NCBI GenBank assembly: GCA_041166365.1
Contig: JBEEFX010000058.1
Coordinates: 1-13,810, forward strand
Source: DASUCS01 sp041166365
GTDB taxonomy: Bacteria > Actinomycetota > Acidimicrobiia > Acidimicrobiales > JACDCH01
Direction of reading: 5' to 3'
Length of the DNA: 13,810 nucleotides
Shown here piece by piece: positions 1-6,677 of the stretch (position 1 is its first letter; each line of letters starts with the position of its first letter). The position numbers were made by a program, and so were the translations under genes. The notes under the pieces are model-generated. The model was not told the origin of the DNA. It worked only from the letters and a program-made list of their open reading frames with translations, and ran no database searches.

Positions 1-164
1 CGGCACTGGTGCCTTCGCGGACGCGACCGATCGACGATTCCGGTCGAGGCAAGACGCGTCGACCTGTCCCCCAAACGCGCGGTGATATCGACGTGGGCAT
101 CGTCACCGAAGTGCCGGTCGGGGACACGCATAGCCGGGTCTGGCGCCTCTACTCTGTGAGCTAG
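1..164 (+). CDS. Possible 3' end of an unidentified gene (partial)
   Basis: One plus-strand frame is open from the left edge (first full codon at base 3) to a TAG at 162-164. The last ~25 codons end mostly in G or C and read like an ordinary protein C-terminus (...DTHSRVWRLYSVS). I recognise no family. A minus-strand frame over the same bases is also open, starting at an ATG near base 133, and has similar third-position bias, so strand and even coding status are uncertain. It does not look like ComEC, although comEC sequence resumes near base 1300. Confidence 0.25.
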   Translation, partial: ALVPSRTRPIDDSGRGKTRRPVPQTRGDIDVGIVTEVPVGDTHSRVWRLYSVS

Positions 165-207
165 CCAGCGCCCGATCTGCCCGCTCAGGTCAGTCCCGTC
201 GACGCAC

Positions 208-239
208 TTCCCGGTGCAGCATTGTCCGGCGTGAGGTCG
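208..239 (+). repeat. Left terminal inverted repeat of the cassette
   Basis: It consists of an outer block TTCCCGGTG (208-216), ten bases of weak similarity, and an inner block CGGCGTGAGGTCG (227-239). It pairs with 1226-1255 in inverted orientation, with 21 of 22 identical bases over the two blocks. Its first 22 bases recur in direct orientation at 1284-1305 with one mismatch. Confidence 0.6.
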
Positions 240-552
240 ACGAGAGGTCAGGTTCGGGTGGCCTCGGTCGCGGCCGCGAAGGCTGCGCCCGTCGGGTAGT
301 TGCAGGAGACCGTCGGGCGGAGCGTGCGCCGGCGGGCGGCAAGTAGCCGGTTCGAATCGGCGAAGTCACGATGTTGGTCAGCTTGGCGAAAACGTATGTC
401 GCCACGTTCGGGCAAGGACGTCAAGCTCGCTTCCAGGCAACCGCCGGAATAGGACTTCATTCTGCAAGTCCCACTGTGCGAACCGACATGGCCCCTCGCG
501 CCCGATCGCGCTGGCTGCTATGACTTCTCCCAGGCGAGCTGAGGATGGTGGG
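240..552. other. Gene-free stretch inside the cassette
   Basis: No gene can be supported here. Short open frames on the minus strand (70-100 codons) disagree with one another and match no family I know. A TTCGAA-centred motif near 350-356 resembles a tRNA T-loop but has no acceptor, D or anticodon arms around it. A TATGAC hexamer near 517 could be a -10 element for the lipoprotein gene, but no matching -35 is visible. Confidence 0.4.
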
Positions 553-1164
553 ATGTCAATTCGGAGCGGATTGGTTTTAGCGCTGTGCATGTTGGCGGTT
601 GGATGCGGTGGCTCGTCGAAACCGACCGCGCAAACGTCGACAACGACGACGAGCGCGACTGTTGCGACGCTTCCGCCCACGACCGCAGAGACGACGACGA
701 CCCTCGGCCCACAGAATGTGACGGTTAACGGAACGCAATTCGCGGTGTTTGGCAGCTACACGTTCAACGTCAATCCGGCGTCAGGGGTAATTGCCGACCC
801 TGGCTTCACCTACATCAAGATGCACATCACCATCCAGAACCTTGGCGCGCGGCCCGTTGTGTTCGGACTGCGTTACGACGTCCTCGCACGGTTGCGGGTC
901 AGTTCTCTCCCAGCTGACAAGCGGCCACAAGATAAGCCGGGTCACGAGTTCGGCTCCTGCCTTCGGCTGCCAACGCCAACAGATTGCGGACTGCCGGGTT
1001 CGGCGATCGATATGTGGAATGGCAGCATCACTCCACCGGACCAGTTAAACCCCGGCCAGACGGTGACGTACGACGACTTTGAAACGCTGCAAATCCCGGA
1101 CTCGACCTCACTGACGGATGTGGCCGGCATGATGTGCTACGTAAACGAGTGCGTCCTGTTCTAA
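553..1164 (+). CDS. Secreted lipoprotein with a DUF4352-like domain
   Basis: This 203-residue protein is probably anchored on the outer face of the membrane. The ATG at 553 is chosen because GAGGA (541-545) lies 7 bases upstream and the product then opens with a compact signal peptide: a basic start (MSIRSG), a hydrophobic stretch, and a lipobox-like LAVGC whose cysteine (about residue 18) would be lipidated. An in-frame start at 520 would add 11 implausible residues. A Ser/Thr-rich linker with runs of threonine follows (about residues 20-55), as is common in actinobacterial lipoproteins. Then comes a beta-rich domain with the pattern YIKMHITIQNLGARPVVFG, typical of DUF4352-like immunoglobulin folds. 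Four cysteines in the C-terminal half could form disulfides. It is the only gene in the inverted-repeat cassette. Ligand and function are unknown. Confidence 0.75.
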   Translation: MSIRSGLVLALCMLAVGCGGSSKPTAQTSTTTTSATVATLPPTTAETTTTLGPQNVTVNGTQFAVFGSYTFNVNPASGVIADPGFTYIKMHITIQNLGARPVVFGLRYDVLARLRVSSLPADKRPQDKPGHEFGSCLRLPTPTDCGLPGSAIDMWNGSITPPDQLNPGQTVTYDDFETLQIPDSTSLTDVAGMMCYVNECVLF

Positions 1165-1225
1165 GGGTCTGAACTTCCCACGGCTCTGCGGACGCCAACG
1201 TTCATGCTGTATTGCGAGGCCGAAG

Positions 1226-1255
1226 CGACCTGACGCCGAGGCCATACACCGGGAA
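1226..1255 (-). repeat. Right terminal inverted repeat of the cassette
   Basis: Read on the minus strand it begins TTCCCGGTG, then eight divergent bases, then CGGCGTCAGGTCG, mirroring 208-239. It begins 61 bases after the lipoprotein stop codon. Beyond it come ten bases (1256-1265) and then another copy of the terminal 9-mer, CACCGGGAG, at 1266-1274. Confidence 0.6.
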
Positions 1256-1265
1256 CTAGCGCCAG

Positions 1266-1292
1266 CACCGGGAGCTGACCCACCTCCCGGTG
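1266..1292. repeat. 9-bp perfect inverted repeat at the comEC junction
   Basis: CACCGGGAG (1266-1274) and CTCCCGGTG (1284-1292) are exact complements separated by nine bases. Both are one-base variants of the cassette's outer end, so this looks like a right end and a left end facing each other across a 9-base spacer, as in a tandem or circle junction. It could instead simply be a hairpin. Confidence 0.5.
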
Positions 1293-1305
1293 CAGCATTG
1301 TCCGG
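1284..1305 (+). repeat. Extra direct copy of the cassette left end
   Basis: Bases 1285-1305 are identical over 21 bases to 209-229 (beginning TCCCGGTGCA and ending TTGTCCGG). With the preceding base, 21 of 22 match the left terminal repeat. The copy stops exactly where clear comEC sequence starts (TCCGGACAGAAC), so the recombination point probably lies in the shared TGTCCGG. Confidence 0.8.
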
Positions 1306-2425
1306 ACAGAACGTGGCATTCATGCTCGCCCTCGCGGGGCCGTTCCTCCGACGGCTCGCCCTTCGCGCCCGGCTCCCCGCCACGCTCGCGGTGATCGGCT
1401 TCTTCGCGATCCTCACGCGGTTCGAGCCTTCAGTCTTGCGCGCGTCGGCGATGGCGGCGCTGGCCGTCACCGCATCGACACTCGGCCGCGAGGCATCGAG
1501 CATCCGGCTTCTCGCGTTGGCGGTGACCGGCCTGGTGTTCATCGATCCGTTCCTGGTCGACATGGTGGGCTTCCAGCTCTCGGCCGCCGCGTGTGTCGGC
1601 ATCGTGCTGCTGTCCCCGACGATCGCCCGGGCGCTACCAGGGCCGCGAGCGCTCGCTGAGGCCTTGGCCGTCACCCTCGGTGCCCAAGCAGGAGTTGCTC
1701 CGGTGCTCATCGCCGTCTTCGGCGGGATCCCAGTGGTCGGGGTCGCCGCCAACCTGCTCGCGGCGCCGGCGGCCGGTCCGGTGATGGTGTGGGGGCTGGC
1801 GGCCGGGGTCGCAGCCGGCCTGTTCGGCGGCGGTGCGGCCGTGGTGTTGCACTGGCCCACCCATCTGCTCATCGCGTGGATCGCGTGGATCGCGCATCGC
1901 GCGTCGGCCCTGCCACTCGGCGAGATCCGCCAGCGCGAGCTGATGGCGCTCGCGGTGGGCTCGCTGCTGGTAGCGGTGGGCCGGCATCTCGGGCTCGTCG
2001 GCGTGCGCCGCGCGGCTGCCGTTCTGCTGACTGTGGCCTTCTCGGCGCCCGCGGTGGCGCTGCGAGCAGCCCCGCCCCTGCGCGCCGAGCTGACTTCCGG
2101 AGCGGTGTTGTGGCGCGCTGACGCGGCGGTGCTCGACCTCGACGGACGCGTGGACGGAGCGCGCTTGCTGGAGTCGCTGCGAAGGGCAGGCGTGGCGCGT
2201 CTCGACGTGGTCGTGGCGCGTTCTTCGAGCACGACGCTGAACGCCACCATCGACGCGTTGCGCCGTCGAACGTCGATCGAGCGCGTGCTCACCCCGTCGT
2301 CGTCGCTCGAAGGAACGTCGATCGTGGTCGGCGCGTTGCGCGTGGAGGTTCACCCCGCCGGAGGCCGGCTGACCGTCGAGATCTCTCCCGAACCGACCGG
2401 CAGCGCCCGCGGACCGCCGGTGTAG
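1298..2425 (+). CDS. comEC: ComEC/Rec2 DNA-uptake channel, 5'-truncated
   Basis: ComEC forms the inner-membrane channel that imports single-stranded DNA during transformation. This 375-codon frame starts inside the conserved competence domain, at the family motif usually read as HLLAVSGQNVAF. The N-terminal membrane and OB-fold portion is missing, and full ComEC proteins are roughly twice this length. The rest is recognisable: EPSVLRASAMA, a run of hydrophobic helices, VDMVGFQLSAAACVG and GVAANLLAAPAAGPVMVWG. The C-terminal part (about residues 265-360) resembles the metallo-beta-lactamase domain but lacks the metal-binding THxHxDH motif, having VVARSSSTT at that place. The only start is a TTG at 1298 inside the repeat copy, with no ribosome site. 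Just upstream, 1272-1286 reads ELTHL in a different frame, as if comEC had been shifted or patched. I infer a decayed, non-functional gene. Confidence 0.75.
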   Translation: MSGQNVAFMLALAGPFLRRLALRARLPATLAVIGFFAILTRFEPSVLRASAMAALAVTASTLGREASSIRLLALAVTGLVFIDPFLVDMVGFQLSAAACVGIVLLSPTIARALPGPRALAEALAVTLGAQAGVAPVLIAVFGGIPVVGVAANLLAAPAAGPVMVWGLAAGVAAGLFGGGAAVVLHWPTHLLIAWIAWIAHRASALPLGEIRQRELMALAVGSLLVAVGRHLGLVGVRRAAAVLLTVAFSAPAVALRAAPPLRAELTSGAVLWRADAAVLDLDGRVDGARLLESLRRAGVARLDVVVARSSSTTLNATIDALRRRTSIERVLTPSSSLEGTSIVVGALRVEVHPAGGRLTVEISPEPTGSARGPPV

Positions 2426-2436
2426 GTTCGACCGCG

Positions 2437-3267
2437 ATGCTCCTGGAGATCGGCGATCGCCGCTATGACATCACCACCGAGGCCGTCGTCGTCGGCATCC
2501 TCAACCGCACCCCCGACTCGTTCTTCGACCAGGGCAACTACTTCGGGTTCGACGAGTTCCTGCGCAAGGCCGAGGGCCTGGTCGCCGACGGCGCCGACGT
2601 CCTCGACATCGGCGGGGTGAAGGCCGGGCCCGGCCCGGATGTCGACGAACCGGAGGAGCTCGATCGCGTGATCCCGGCCATCGAGGCCGTGCACGCCCGC
2701 TTCGACGTGCCGCTGTGCGTCGACACGTGGCGCGCCTCAGTGGCGCGGGCCGCCTTCGCCGCCGGCGCTGTGGTCGGCAACGACATCAGCGGGTTCGCCG
2801 ATCCCGACTACCTCACGGTGTGCGCGCAGGCGGGTGCATCGGTGGTTGCCACGCACATCCGCCTGCGTCCGCGCGTGCCGGATCCCGATCCGCAGTACGA
2901 CGACGTCGTCACGGCCGTACGAGACTTCCTGCTCGACCGCGCTCGGCAGGCGCAAGACGCAGGGATCCCACGCGAGCGGATCATGCTCGACGCCGGCCTC
3001 GACCTGGGCAAGAGCGAGTCGGACTCGCTCGTGTTGCTGCGCGCCTCTGATCAGCTCGCCGAGCTGGGCTATCCCGTCTACCTCTCGGCGTCCAACAAGC
3101 GATTTCTCGGCCACTTGCTCGGCACCGACGTCACCGATCGATTCGATGGGACCAACGCCGCGCACGCGCTGGGCATCGCGCTCGGTTGCCGGATCCTGCG
3201 AGCCCACGACGTACGCGGGGCCCGACGAGTGGCCTACGTGCTGTCCGAGATCCTGCGGGCCGCGTGA
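2437..3267 (+). CDS. folP: Dihydropteroate synthase paralogue, FolP2 type
   Basis: This 276-residue TIM-barrel protein belongs to the pterin-binding family. Canonical DHPS joins a pterin pyrophosphate to p-aminobenzoate in folate synthesis. Family landmarks in order are ILNRTPDSFF (about 21-30), GADVLDIGGVKAGPG, VDTWRASVARAA, NDISG, LDAGLDLGKS, SASNKRFLG and RAHDV near the end. Several depart from true FolP: NRTPDSF for NVTPDSF, GGVKAGPG for GGESTRPG, DAGLDLGK for DPGIGFGK, and SNK for the substrate-binding SRK. These are the substitutions I recall in mycobacterial FolP2, a paralogue reported to lack DHPS activity. The gene starts 11 bases after comEC and its TGA overlaps the holA ATG, so it lies in an operon. 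The true pterin substrate, if any, is unknown. Confidence 0.85.
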   Translation: MLLEIGDRRYDITTEAVVVGILNRTPDSFFDQGNYFGFDEFLRKAEGLVADGADVLDIGGVKAGPGPDVDEPEELDRVIPAIEAVHARFDVPLCVDTWRASVARAAFAAGAVVGNDISGFADPDYLTVCAQAGASVVATHIRLRPRVPDPDPQYDDVVTAVRDFLLDRARQAQDAGIPRERIMLDAGLDLGKSESDSLVLLRASDQLAELGYPVYLSASNKRFLGHLLGTDVTDRFDGTNAAHALGIALGCRILRAHDVRGARRVAYVLSEILRAA

Positions 3268-4286
3268 TGGCGGCCGCGCCGTCCCCTCCGCTCGTGCAAC
3301 TGGTCAAGGGTGACGAACCCTCGATCATGCGCGACGCGGTGCTCGAACTCGTCGACGCGCTCGTGGGCGATGGCGATCGATCCCTCATGGTCGAGGACCT
3401 CGAGATCACCGGAGAGAGCAAGGACGATCGGGCCGCCCAACTCGCGGCGCTCGTCGACGCCGCCCAGACTCCGCCGTTCCTGACGCCGCGTCGCATCGTT
3501 GTCGGCCGTGGCATCCACGCGGCCAAGGCCGACGAGCTCTCGGCGCTCAGCGCCGTCGTCGCCGAGCCGCTGCCGGAGGTGTTCCTGGTGCTCACATGGG
3601 AGAGCGGAGCTGTCCCCAAGCGACTGGCCGACGGTCTCAAGGCTGGCGGAGGCGCGGTGGTCGACACCTCACCCGGCCGCAATCCCAAGGTGTGGCTGGG
3701 GGAGCATCTCGATCAGTCGGGATTGAAGTTCGACGCAGCGGCCCGCGAGCAGCTCGCCGCCCACCTCGGCGAAGACGTCGGACGGCTGCGCGGTGTCGTC
3801 GAGACCTTGATCTCGACGTTCGGACCGGGAGCGAAGCTCACCGCCGAGGACATCACTCCTTATCTCGGCGACGAGGGTGCGCTGGCGCCATGGGCGCTCA
3901 CCGACGCGATCGACAAGGGCGACATCCCGGTGGCGATCGACCGGCTGCACCGCATGATCGGCGCGGGCGAGCGGCACCCCCTGCAGATCATGTCGTCATT
4001 GCACGGTCACTACGCGCGCATGCTGGCGCTCGACGGCATCGCGATCCGCAACGAGAAGGATGCGGCCGCCGCGCTCGGTATACGCGGGTCGACGTTCCCG
4101 GCCCGCAAAGCCTTGGACCAATGCCGGCGCCTCGGCCACGACAAGCTCGCCCAGGCCATCGCGCTGCTCGCGCGTGCCGACCGCGATCTACGGGGGGAAC
4201 GGGCCTATCCGCGCGAGGTCGCCGACGAACTGGTGATGGAGCTTCTCATCGCCCGGCTGACGAACCTCAGCCGGTCGGCGCGTTAG
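3267..4286 (+). CDS. holA: DNA polymerase III subunit delta
   Basis: HolA is the clamp-loader subunit that opens the sliding clamp so it can be placed on DNA. The 339-residue product has the usual length. The N-terminal part has the degenerate AAA+ pattern (VQLVKGDEPSIMRDAV, then FLTPRRIVVGRG and PEVFLVLTWESGAVPKRLAD). The middle has LAAHLGEDVGRLRGVVETL and the delta-typical ALTDAIDKGDIPVAIDRLHRMIGAGERHPLQI. The helical C-terminal domain ends in ADRDLRGERAYPREVADELVMELLIARL. The ATG at 3267 shares its A with the TGA of the upstream gene, which suggests translational coupling; a GTG directly before it (3264) is an alternative. The 3' end interlocks with the convergent rpsT: the two stop codons overlap within TTAG. 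Confidence 0.92.
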   Translation: MAAAPSPPLVQLVKGDEPSIMRDAVLELVDALVGDGDRSLMVEDLEITGESKDDRAAQLAALVDAAQTPPFLTPRRIVVGRGIHAAKADELSALSAVVAEPLPEVFLVLTWESGAVPKRLADGLKAGGGAVVDTSPGRNPKVWLGEHLDQSGLKFDAAAREQLAAHLGEDVGRLRGVVETLISTFGPGAKLTAEDITPYLGDEGALAPWALTDAIDKGDIPVAIDRLHRMIGAGERHPLQIMSSLHGHYARMLALDGIAIRNEKDAAAALGIRGSTFPARKALDQCRRLGHDKLAQAIALLARADRDLRGERAYPREVADELVMELLIARLTNLSRSAR

Positions 4287-4552
4287 ACCTCGGACGAGGC
4301 TTTGTTGATGCGCTTCTGCAAGCGGGACTTGCGCCGGGCGGCGGCGTTCTTGTGGATGACGCCCTTGGTGGCAGCCTTGTCGAGCCGCTTGATCGCCGCC
4401 TTCGCGGCGTCGGCTGCGGTCTCTTCGCCCTGCTCGGCGGCCGTGATCGCCCGCTTGACGCGCGTCTTGAGCTCGGAGCGCACGGCCTTGTTGCGGGCGT
4501 GACGCTTCTCGTTCTGACGGTTTCGCTTGATTTGGCTCTTGATATTGGCCAC
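4283..4552 (-). CDS. rpsT: 30S ribosomal protein S20
   Basis: The 89-residue, strongly basic protein begins MANIKSQIKRNRQNEKRHARNKAVRS, the S20 signature, and ends with the conserved HKNAAARRKSRLQKRIN region. S20 binds 16S rRNA early in assembly of the small subunit. It starts with GTG at 4552. A GAGGA ribosome site lies about five bases upstream and forms part of a 12-base palindrome. The gene is convergent with holA, with overlapping stop codons, and divergent from lepA, 93 bases away. Placement between holA and lepA is common in actinobacteria. Length and sequence are typical and nothing is missing. Confidence 0.97.
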   Translation of the reverse strand: MANIKSQIKRNRQNEKRHARNKAVRSELKTRVKRAITAAEQGEETAADAAKAAIKRLDKAATKGVIHKNAAARRKSRLQKRINKASSEV

Positions 4553-4563
4553 GAGGATCCTCG
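4552..4563. promoter_or_regulatory. 12-bp palindrome over the rpsT ribosome binding site
   Basis: CGAGGATCCTCG is a perfect palindrome that includes the Shine-Dalgarno GAGGA of rpsT and touches its GTG start. In RNA it could dimerise or pair with other sequences and limit translation. Control of rpsT at the translational level is known in other bacteria. A regulatory role here is inference, and the palindrome could be chance. Confidence 0.3.
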
Positions 4564-4645
4564 GGTCGACTCCTAGGACAGCCGGGACAGGGTAGTGGCC
4601 CGGCTCACCGATGTGCCACCTGCCGTTGCTACCGTCGGCGTGCCC

Positions 4646-6430
4646 ATGGACCTGTCCCGCCTACGCGACATCGCGGTGATCGCACACATCGACCATGGCA
4701 AGACGACGCTCTCCGACCGCCTGCTCGAGCTGACGGGCGCGGTCGATCTGCGCGACATGCGGGCCCAGTACCTCGACTCCATGGAGCTGGAGCGAGAGCG
4801 CGGCATCACGATCAAGCTCCAATCGGTCCGCCTGAATTGGCGGGACCACGTCATCAACATGATCGACACCCCTGGCCACGTCGACTTCGGCTACGAGGTC
4901 TCTCGGTCCCTCGCCGCCTGCGATGGCGTGATCCTGCTCGTCGATGCCGCGCAGGGGATCGAGGCGCAGACCCTCGCCAACTGCTACCTCGCGATGGAGA
5001 ACAACCTCGAAATCGTGGCGGCCCTGAACAAGATCGACCTTCCGGCCGCCGAACCGGATCGGTATGCCGAGGAGATCGAGCGCGTGCTCGGCATTCCGGC
5101 GGGCGAGATCCTGCGCATCAGCGCCAAGAGCGGCCAAGGCGTGCCCGAGCTGCTCGACGCCGTGATCGAGCGCATTCCGCCGCCGACCGGCAGTGTCGAC
5201 GAGCCACTGCAAGCCCTCATCTTCGACTCCCACTTCGACCAGTACCGCGGGGTCATCAGCTCCGTGCGAGTGATGAACGGCACGCTCACGACGGGTTCGC
5301 GGTTGCGGTTCATGCAGGCCAACTCGGTCTACGAAGCCGACGAGGTCGGCGTGCGGCTACCGCTGCACACGCCGGTGGCCAGCCTCGGACCGGGCGAGGT
5401 CGGCTATCTCATCGCCGGCATCAAGGACGTTGGCGAGGCGCGATCCGGCGAGACGGTGACCGACGCGGTCCACCCGGCCACCGAGCCGCTGCCGGGCTAC
5501 CGCGAGCCGAAGCCGATGGTGTTCTGCGGGCTGTATCCGATCGAGGGCGACGACTTCTCCGATCTCCGCGAAGCGCTCGAGAAGCTGCGGCTCAACGACT
5601 CGAGCTTCACGTACGAGCCGGAGAGCTCGCAGGCGCTCGGATTCGGCTTCCGCTGCGGCTTCCTCGGGCTGTTGCACATGGAGATCGTGCGCGAGCGCCT
5701 CGAACGGGAGTTCAACCTCGCACTCATCTCGACGGCTCCGTCGGTGGAGTACCGCGTGAACACCACCGCGGGCGACACCTTGGCCGTGCACAGCCCCTCG
5801 GAGATGCCAGAGGCGCAGGAGATCGCGAGCATCGAGGAGCCGATGTTCACGGTCACGCTGCTCACACCCACGACCTACACCGGCACGTTGATGGAGCTGT
5901 GCCAGCAACGCCGTGGTGAGATGAAGAAGCTCGAGTACCTGTCGCCCGAACGGGTCGAGCTCGTGTATCGCATCCCGCTCGCGGAGGTGGTGATCGACTT
6001 CTTCGACCAGCTCAAGTCCCGCACGCAAGGCTACGCCAGCCTCGACTACGAACCGGCAGGGTACGAGCCCGGCCATCTCGTTCGTGTCGACATTCTCCTG
6101 AACGGCGTGATCGCCGATGCGTTCAGCACGATCGTGCATCGCGACAAGTCCTACGACTACGGGCGGCGCATGGCCGAGAAGCTGCGCGAGCTGATACCGC
6201 GCCAGATGTTCGACGTTCCGATTCAAGCGGCGATCGGCGGGCGGATCATCGCGAGGGAGACAGTCAAGGCGAAGCGCAAGGACGTGTTGGCGAAGTGCTA
6301 CGGCGGCGACATCACCCGCAAGCGCAAGCTGCTCGAACGTCAGAAGGAAGGCAAGAAGAAGATGAAGTCGATCGGGCGCGTCGAGGTGCCCCAAGAGGCG
6401 TTCATCAGCGCGCTACGGATGGACGACTGA
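4646..6430 (+). CDS. lepA: Elongation factor 4 (LepA GTPase)
   Basis: LepA is a ribosome-binding translational GTPase related to EF-G. The 594-residue product has all GTPase motifs: P-loop AHIDHGKT (13-20), the switch I threonine in RGITIK (T55), DTPGH (74-78), NKID (128-131) and SAK (159-161). The EF-G-like domains follow, then the LepA-specific C-terminal region with ITRKRKLLERQKEGKKKMKS and the ending ALRMDD. The ATG at 4646 is chosen because it yields MDLSRLRDIAVIAHIDHGK, the usual N-terminus; an upstream GTG at 4595 would add 17 residues with no family support. No strong ribosome site precedes it. It runs divergently from rpsT. Its stop is ten bases from the convergent 78-aa gene, with no visible terminator hairpin. 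Confidence 0.96.
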   Translation: MDLSRLRDIAVIAHIDHGKTTLSDRLLELTGAVDLRDMRAQYLDSMELERERGITIKLQSVRLNWRDHVINMIDTPGHVDFGYEVSRSLAACDGVILLVDAAQGIEAQTLANCYLAMENNLEIVAALNKIDLPAAEPDRYAEEIERVLGIPAGEILRISAKSGQGVPELLDAVIERIPPPTGSVDEPLQALIFDSHFDQYRGVISSVRVMNGTLTTGSRLRFMQANSVYEADEVGVRLPLHTPVASLGPGEVGYLIAGIKDVGEARSGETVTDAVHPATEPLPGYREPKPMVFCGLYPIEGDDFSDLREALEKLRLNDSSFTYEPESSQALGFGFRCGFLGLLHMEIVRERLEREFNLALISTAPSVEYRVNTTAGDTLAVHSPSEMPEAQEIASIEEPMFTVTLLTPTTYTGTLMELCQQRRGEMKKLEYLSPERVELVYRIPLAEVVIDFFDQLKSRTQGYASLDYEPAGYEPGHLVRVDILLNGVIADAFSTIVHRDKSYDYGRRMAEKLRELIPRQMFDVPIQAAIGGRIIARETVKAKRKDVLAKCYGGDITRKRKLLERQKEGKKKMKSIGRVEVPQEAFISALRMDD

Positions 6431-6440
6431 GCGGCGGTCG

Positions 6441-6677
6441 TCAAACGGAGTTCGTCGAGGACACGGAGTCGACGACGATCTCGAGACTGACCGGCTCACG
6501 CACGTTCGCGTCGACGACACGTCGGATGCGGGCACGGAGATCCTGCGGCGCCACGGAAGCAAGCACGACCGCTTGGACGAGCAGGCCCTCGCCGTCGCTG
6601 TCCCGGTCCAGCCCGACCGCGACGACGCCCGGAACACACCGCAGCTCGAGTTCGAGACGGTCGAGGTCGGTGGTCAT
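6441..6677 (-). CDS. Small conserved-looking protein coupled to the GGDEF gene
   Basis: The 78-residue product (MTTDLDRLELELRCVPGVVAVGLDRD...) has a predicted helix-strand pattern: an amphipathic start, the strand VPGVVAVGLD, the strand GLLVQAVVLA, a helix DLRARIRRVVDANV and a final strand SLEIVVDSV. This is what a small ferredoxin-like or ACT-like fold would show, but I cannot name a family. Its ATG overlaps the TGA of the upstream diguanylate cyclase gene (ATGA on the minus strand), which indicates co-translation. The frame continues upstream, but that part lies inside the cyclase gene and reads as shadow. Role unknown; a partner or regulator of the cyclase is a reasonable guess. Confidence 0.65.
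   Translation of the reverse strand: MTTDLDRLELELRCVPGVVAVGLDRDSDGEGLLVQAVVLASVAPQDLRARIRRVVDANVREPVSLEIVVDSVSSTNSV

Larger units (their letters stand above)
208..1255. mobile_element. Transposase-less cassette with terminal inverted repeats and a lipoprotein gene
   Basis: The two ends match in inverted orientation. TTCCCGGTG opens the left end at 208-216, and its exact complement CACCGGGAA closes the right end at 1247-1255. Inside each lies a 13-base block that matches at 12 of 13 positions (CGGCGTGAGGTCG at 227-239; the complement of CGGCGTCAGGTCG at 1226-1238), separated from the outer block by 10 and 8 bases. Between the ends I see one convincing gene, the lipoprotein at 553-1164, and no transposase or recombinase. 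Insertion-sequence ends flanking passenger DNA without a transposase are known as mobile insertion cassettes or MITE-like elements. I cannot name the IS family and see no clear target-site duplication. The cassette lies just upstream of a comEC that lacks its 5' half. Confidence 0.55.

Noticed and set aside
346..362. tRNA T-loop-like motif (GGTTCGAATC)
   Set aside because: The flanking bases do not form a five-pair T stem, and no acceptor, D or anticodon arms surround it on either strand. It is a TTCGAA-centred palindrome.
208..1305. Integron gene cassette with attC sites
   Set aside because: No RYYYAAC/GTTRRRY core pairs or attC-like bulged palindrome are visible at the ends. The ends are instead long inverted repeats of IS type.
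1108..2292. A minus-strand open frame of 394 codons opposite comEC
   Set aside because: Its composition is almost entirely Ala, Arg, Ser and Thr and it mirrors the comEC codons. The plus strand has specific ComEC motifs.
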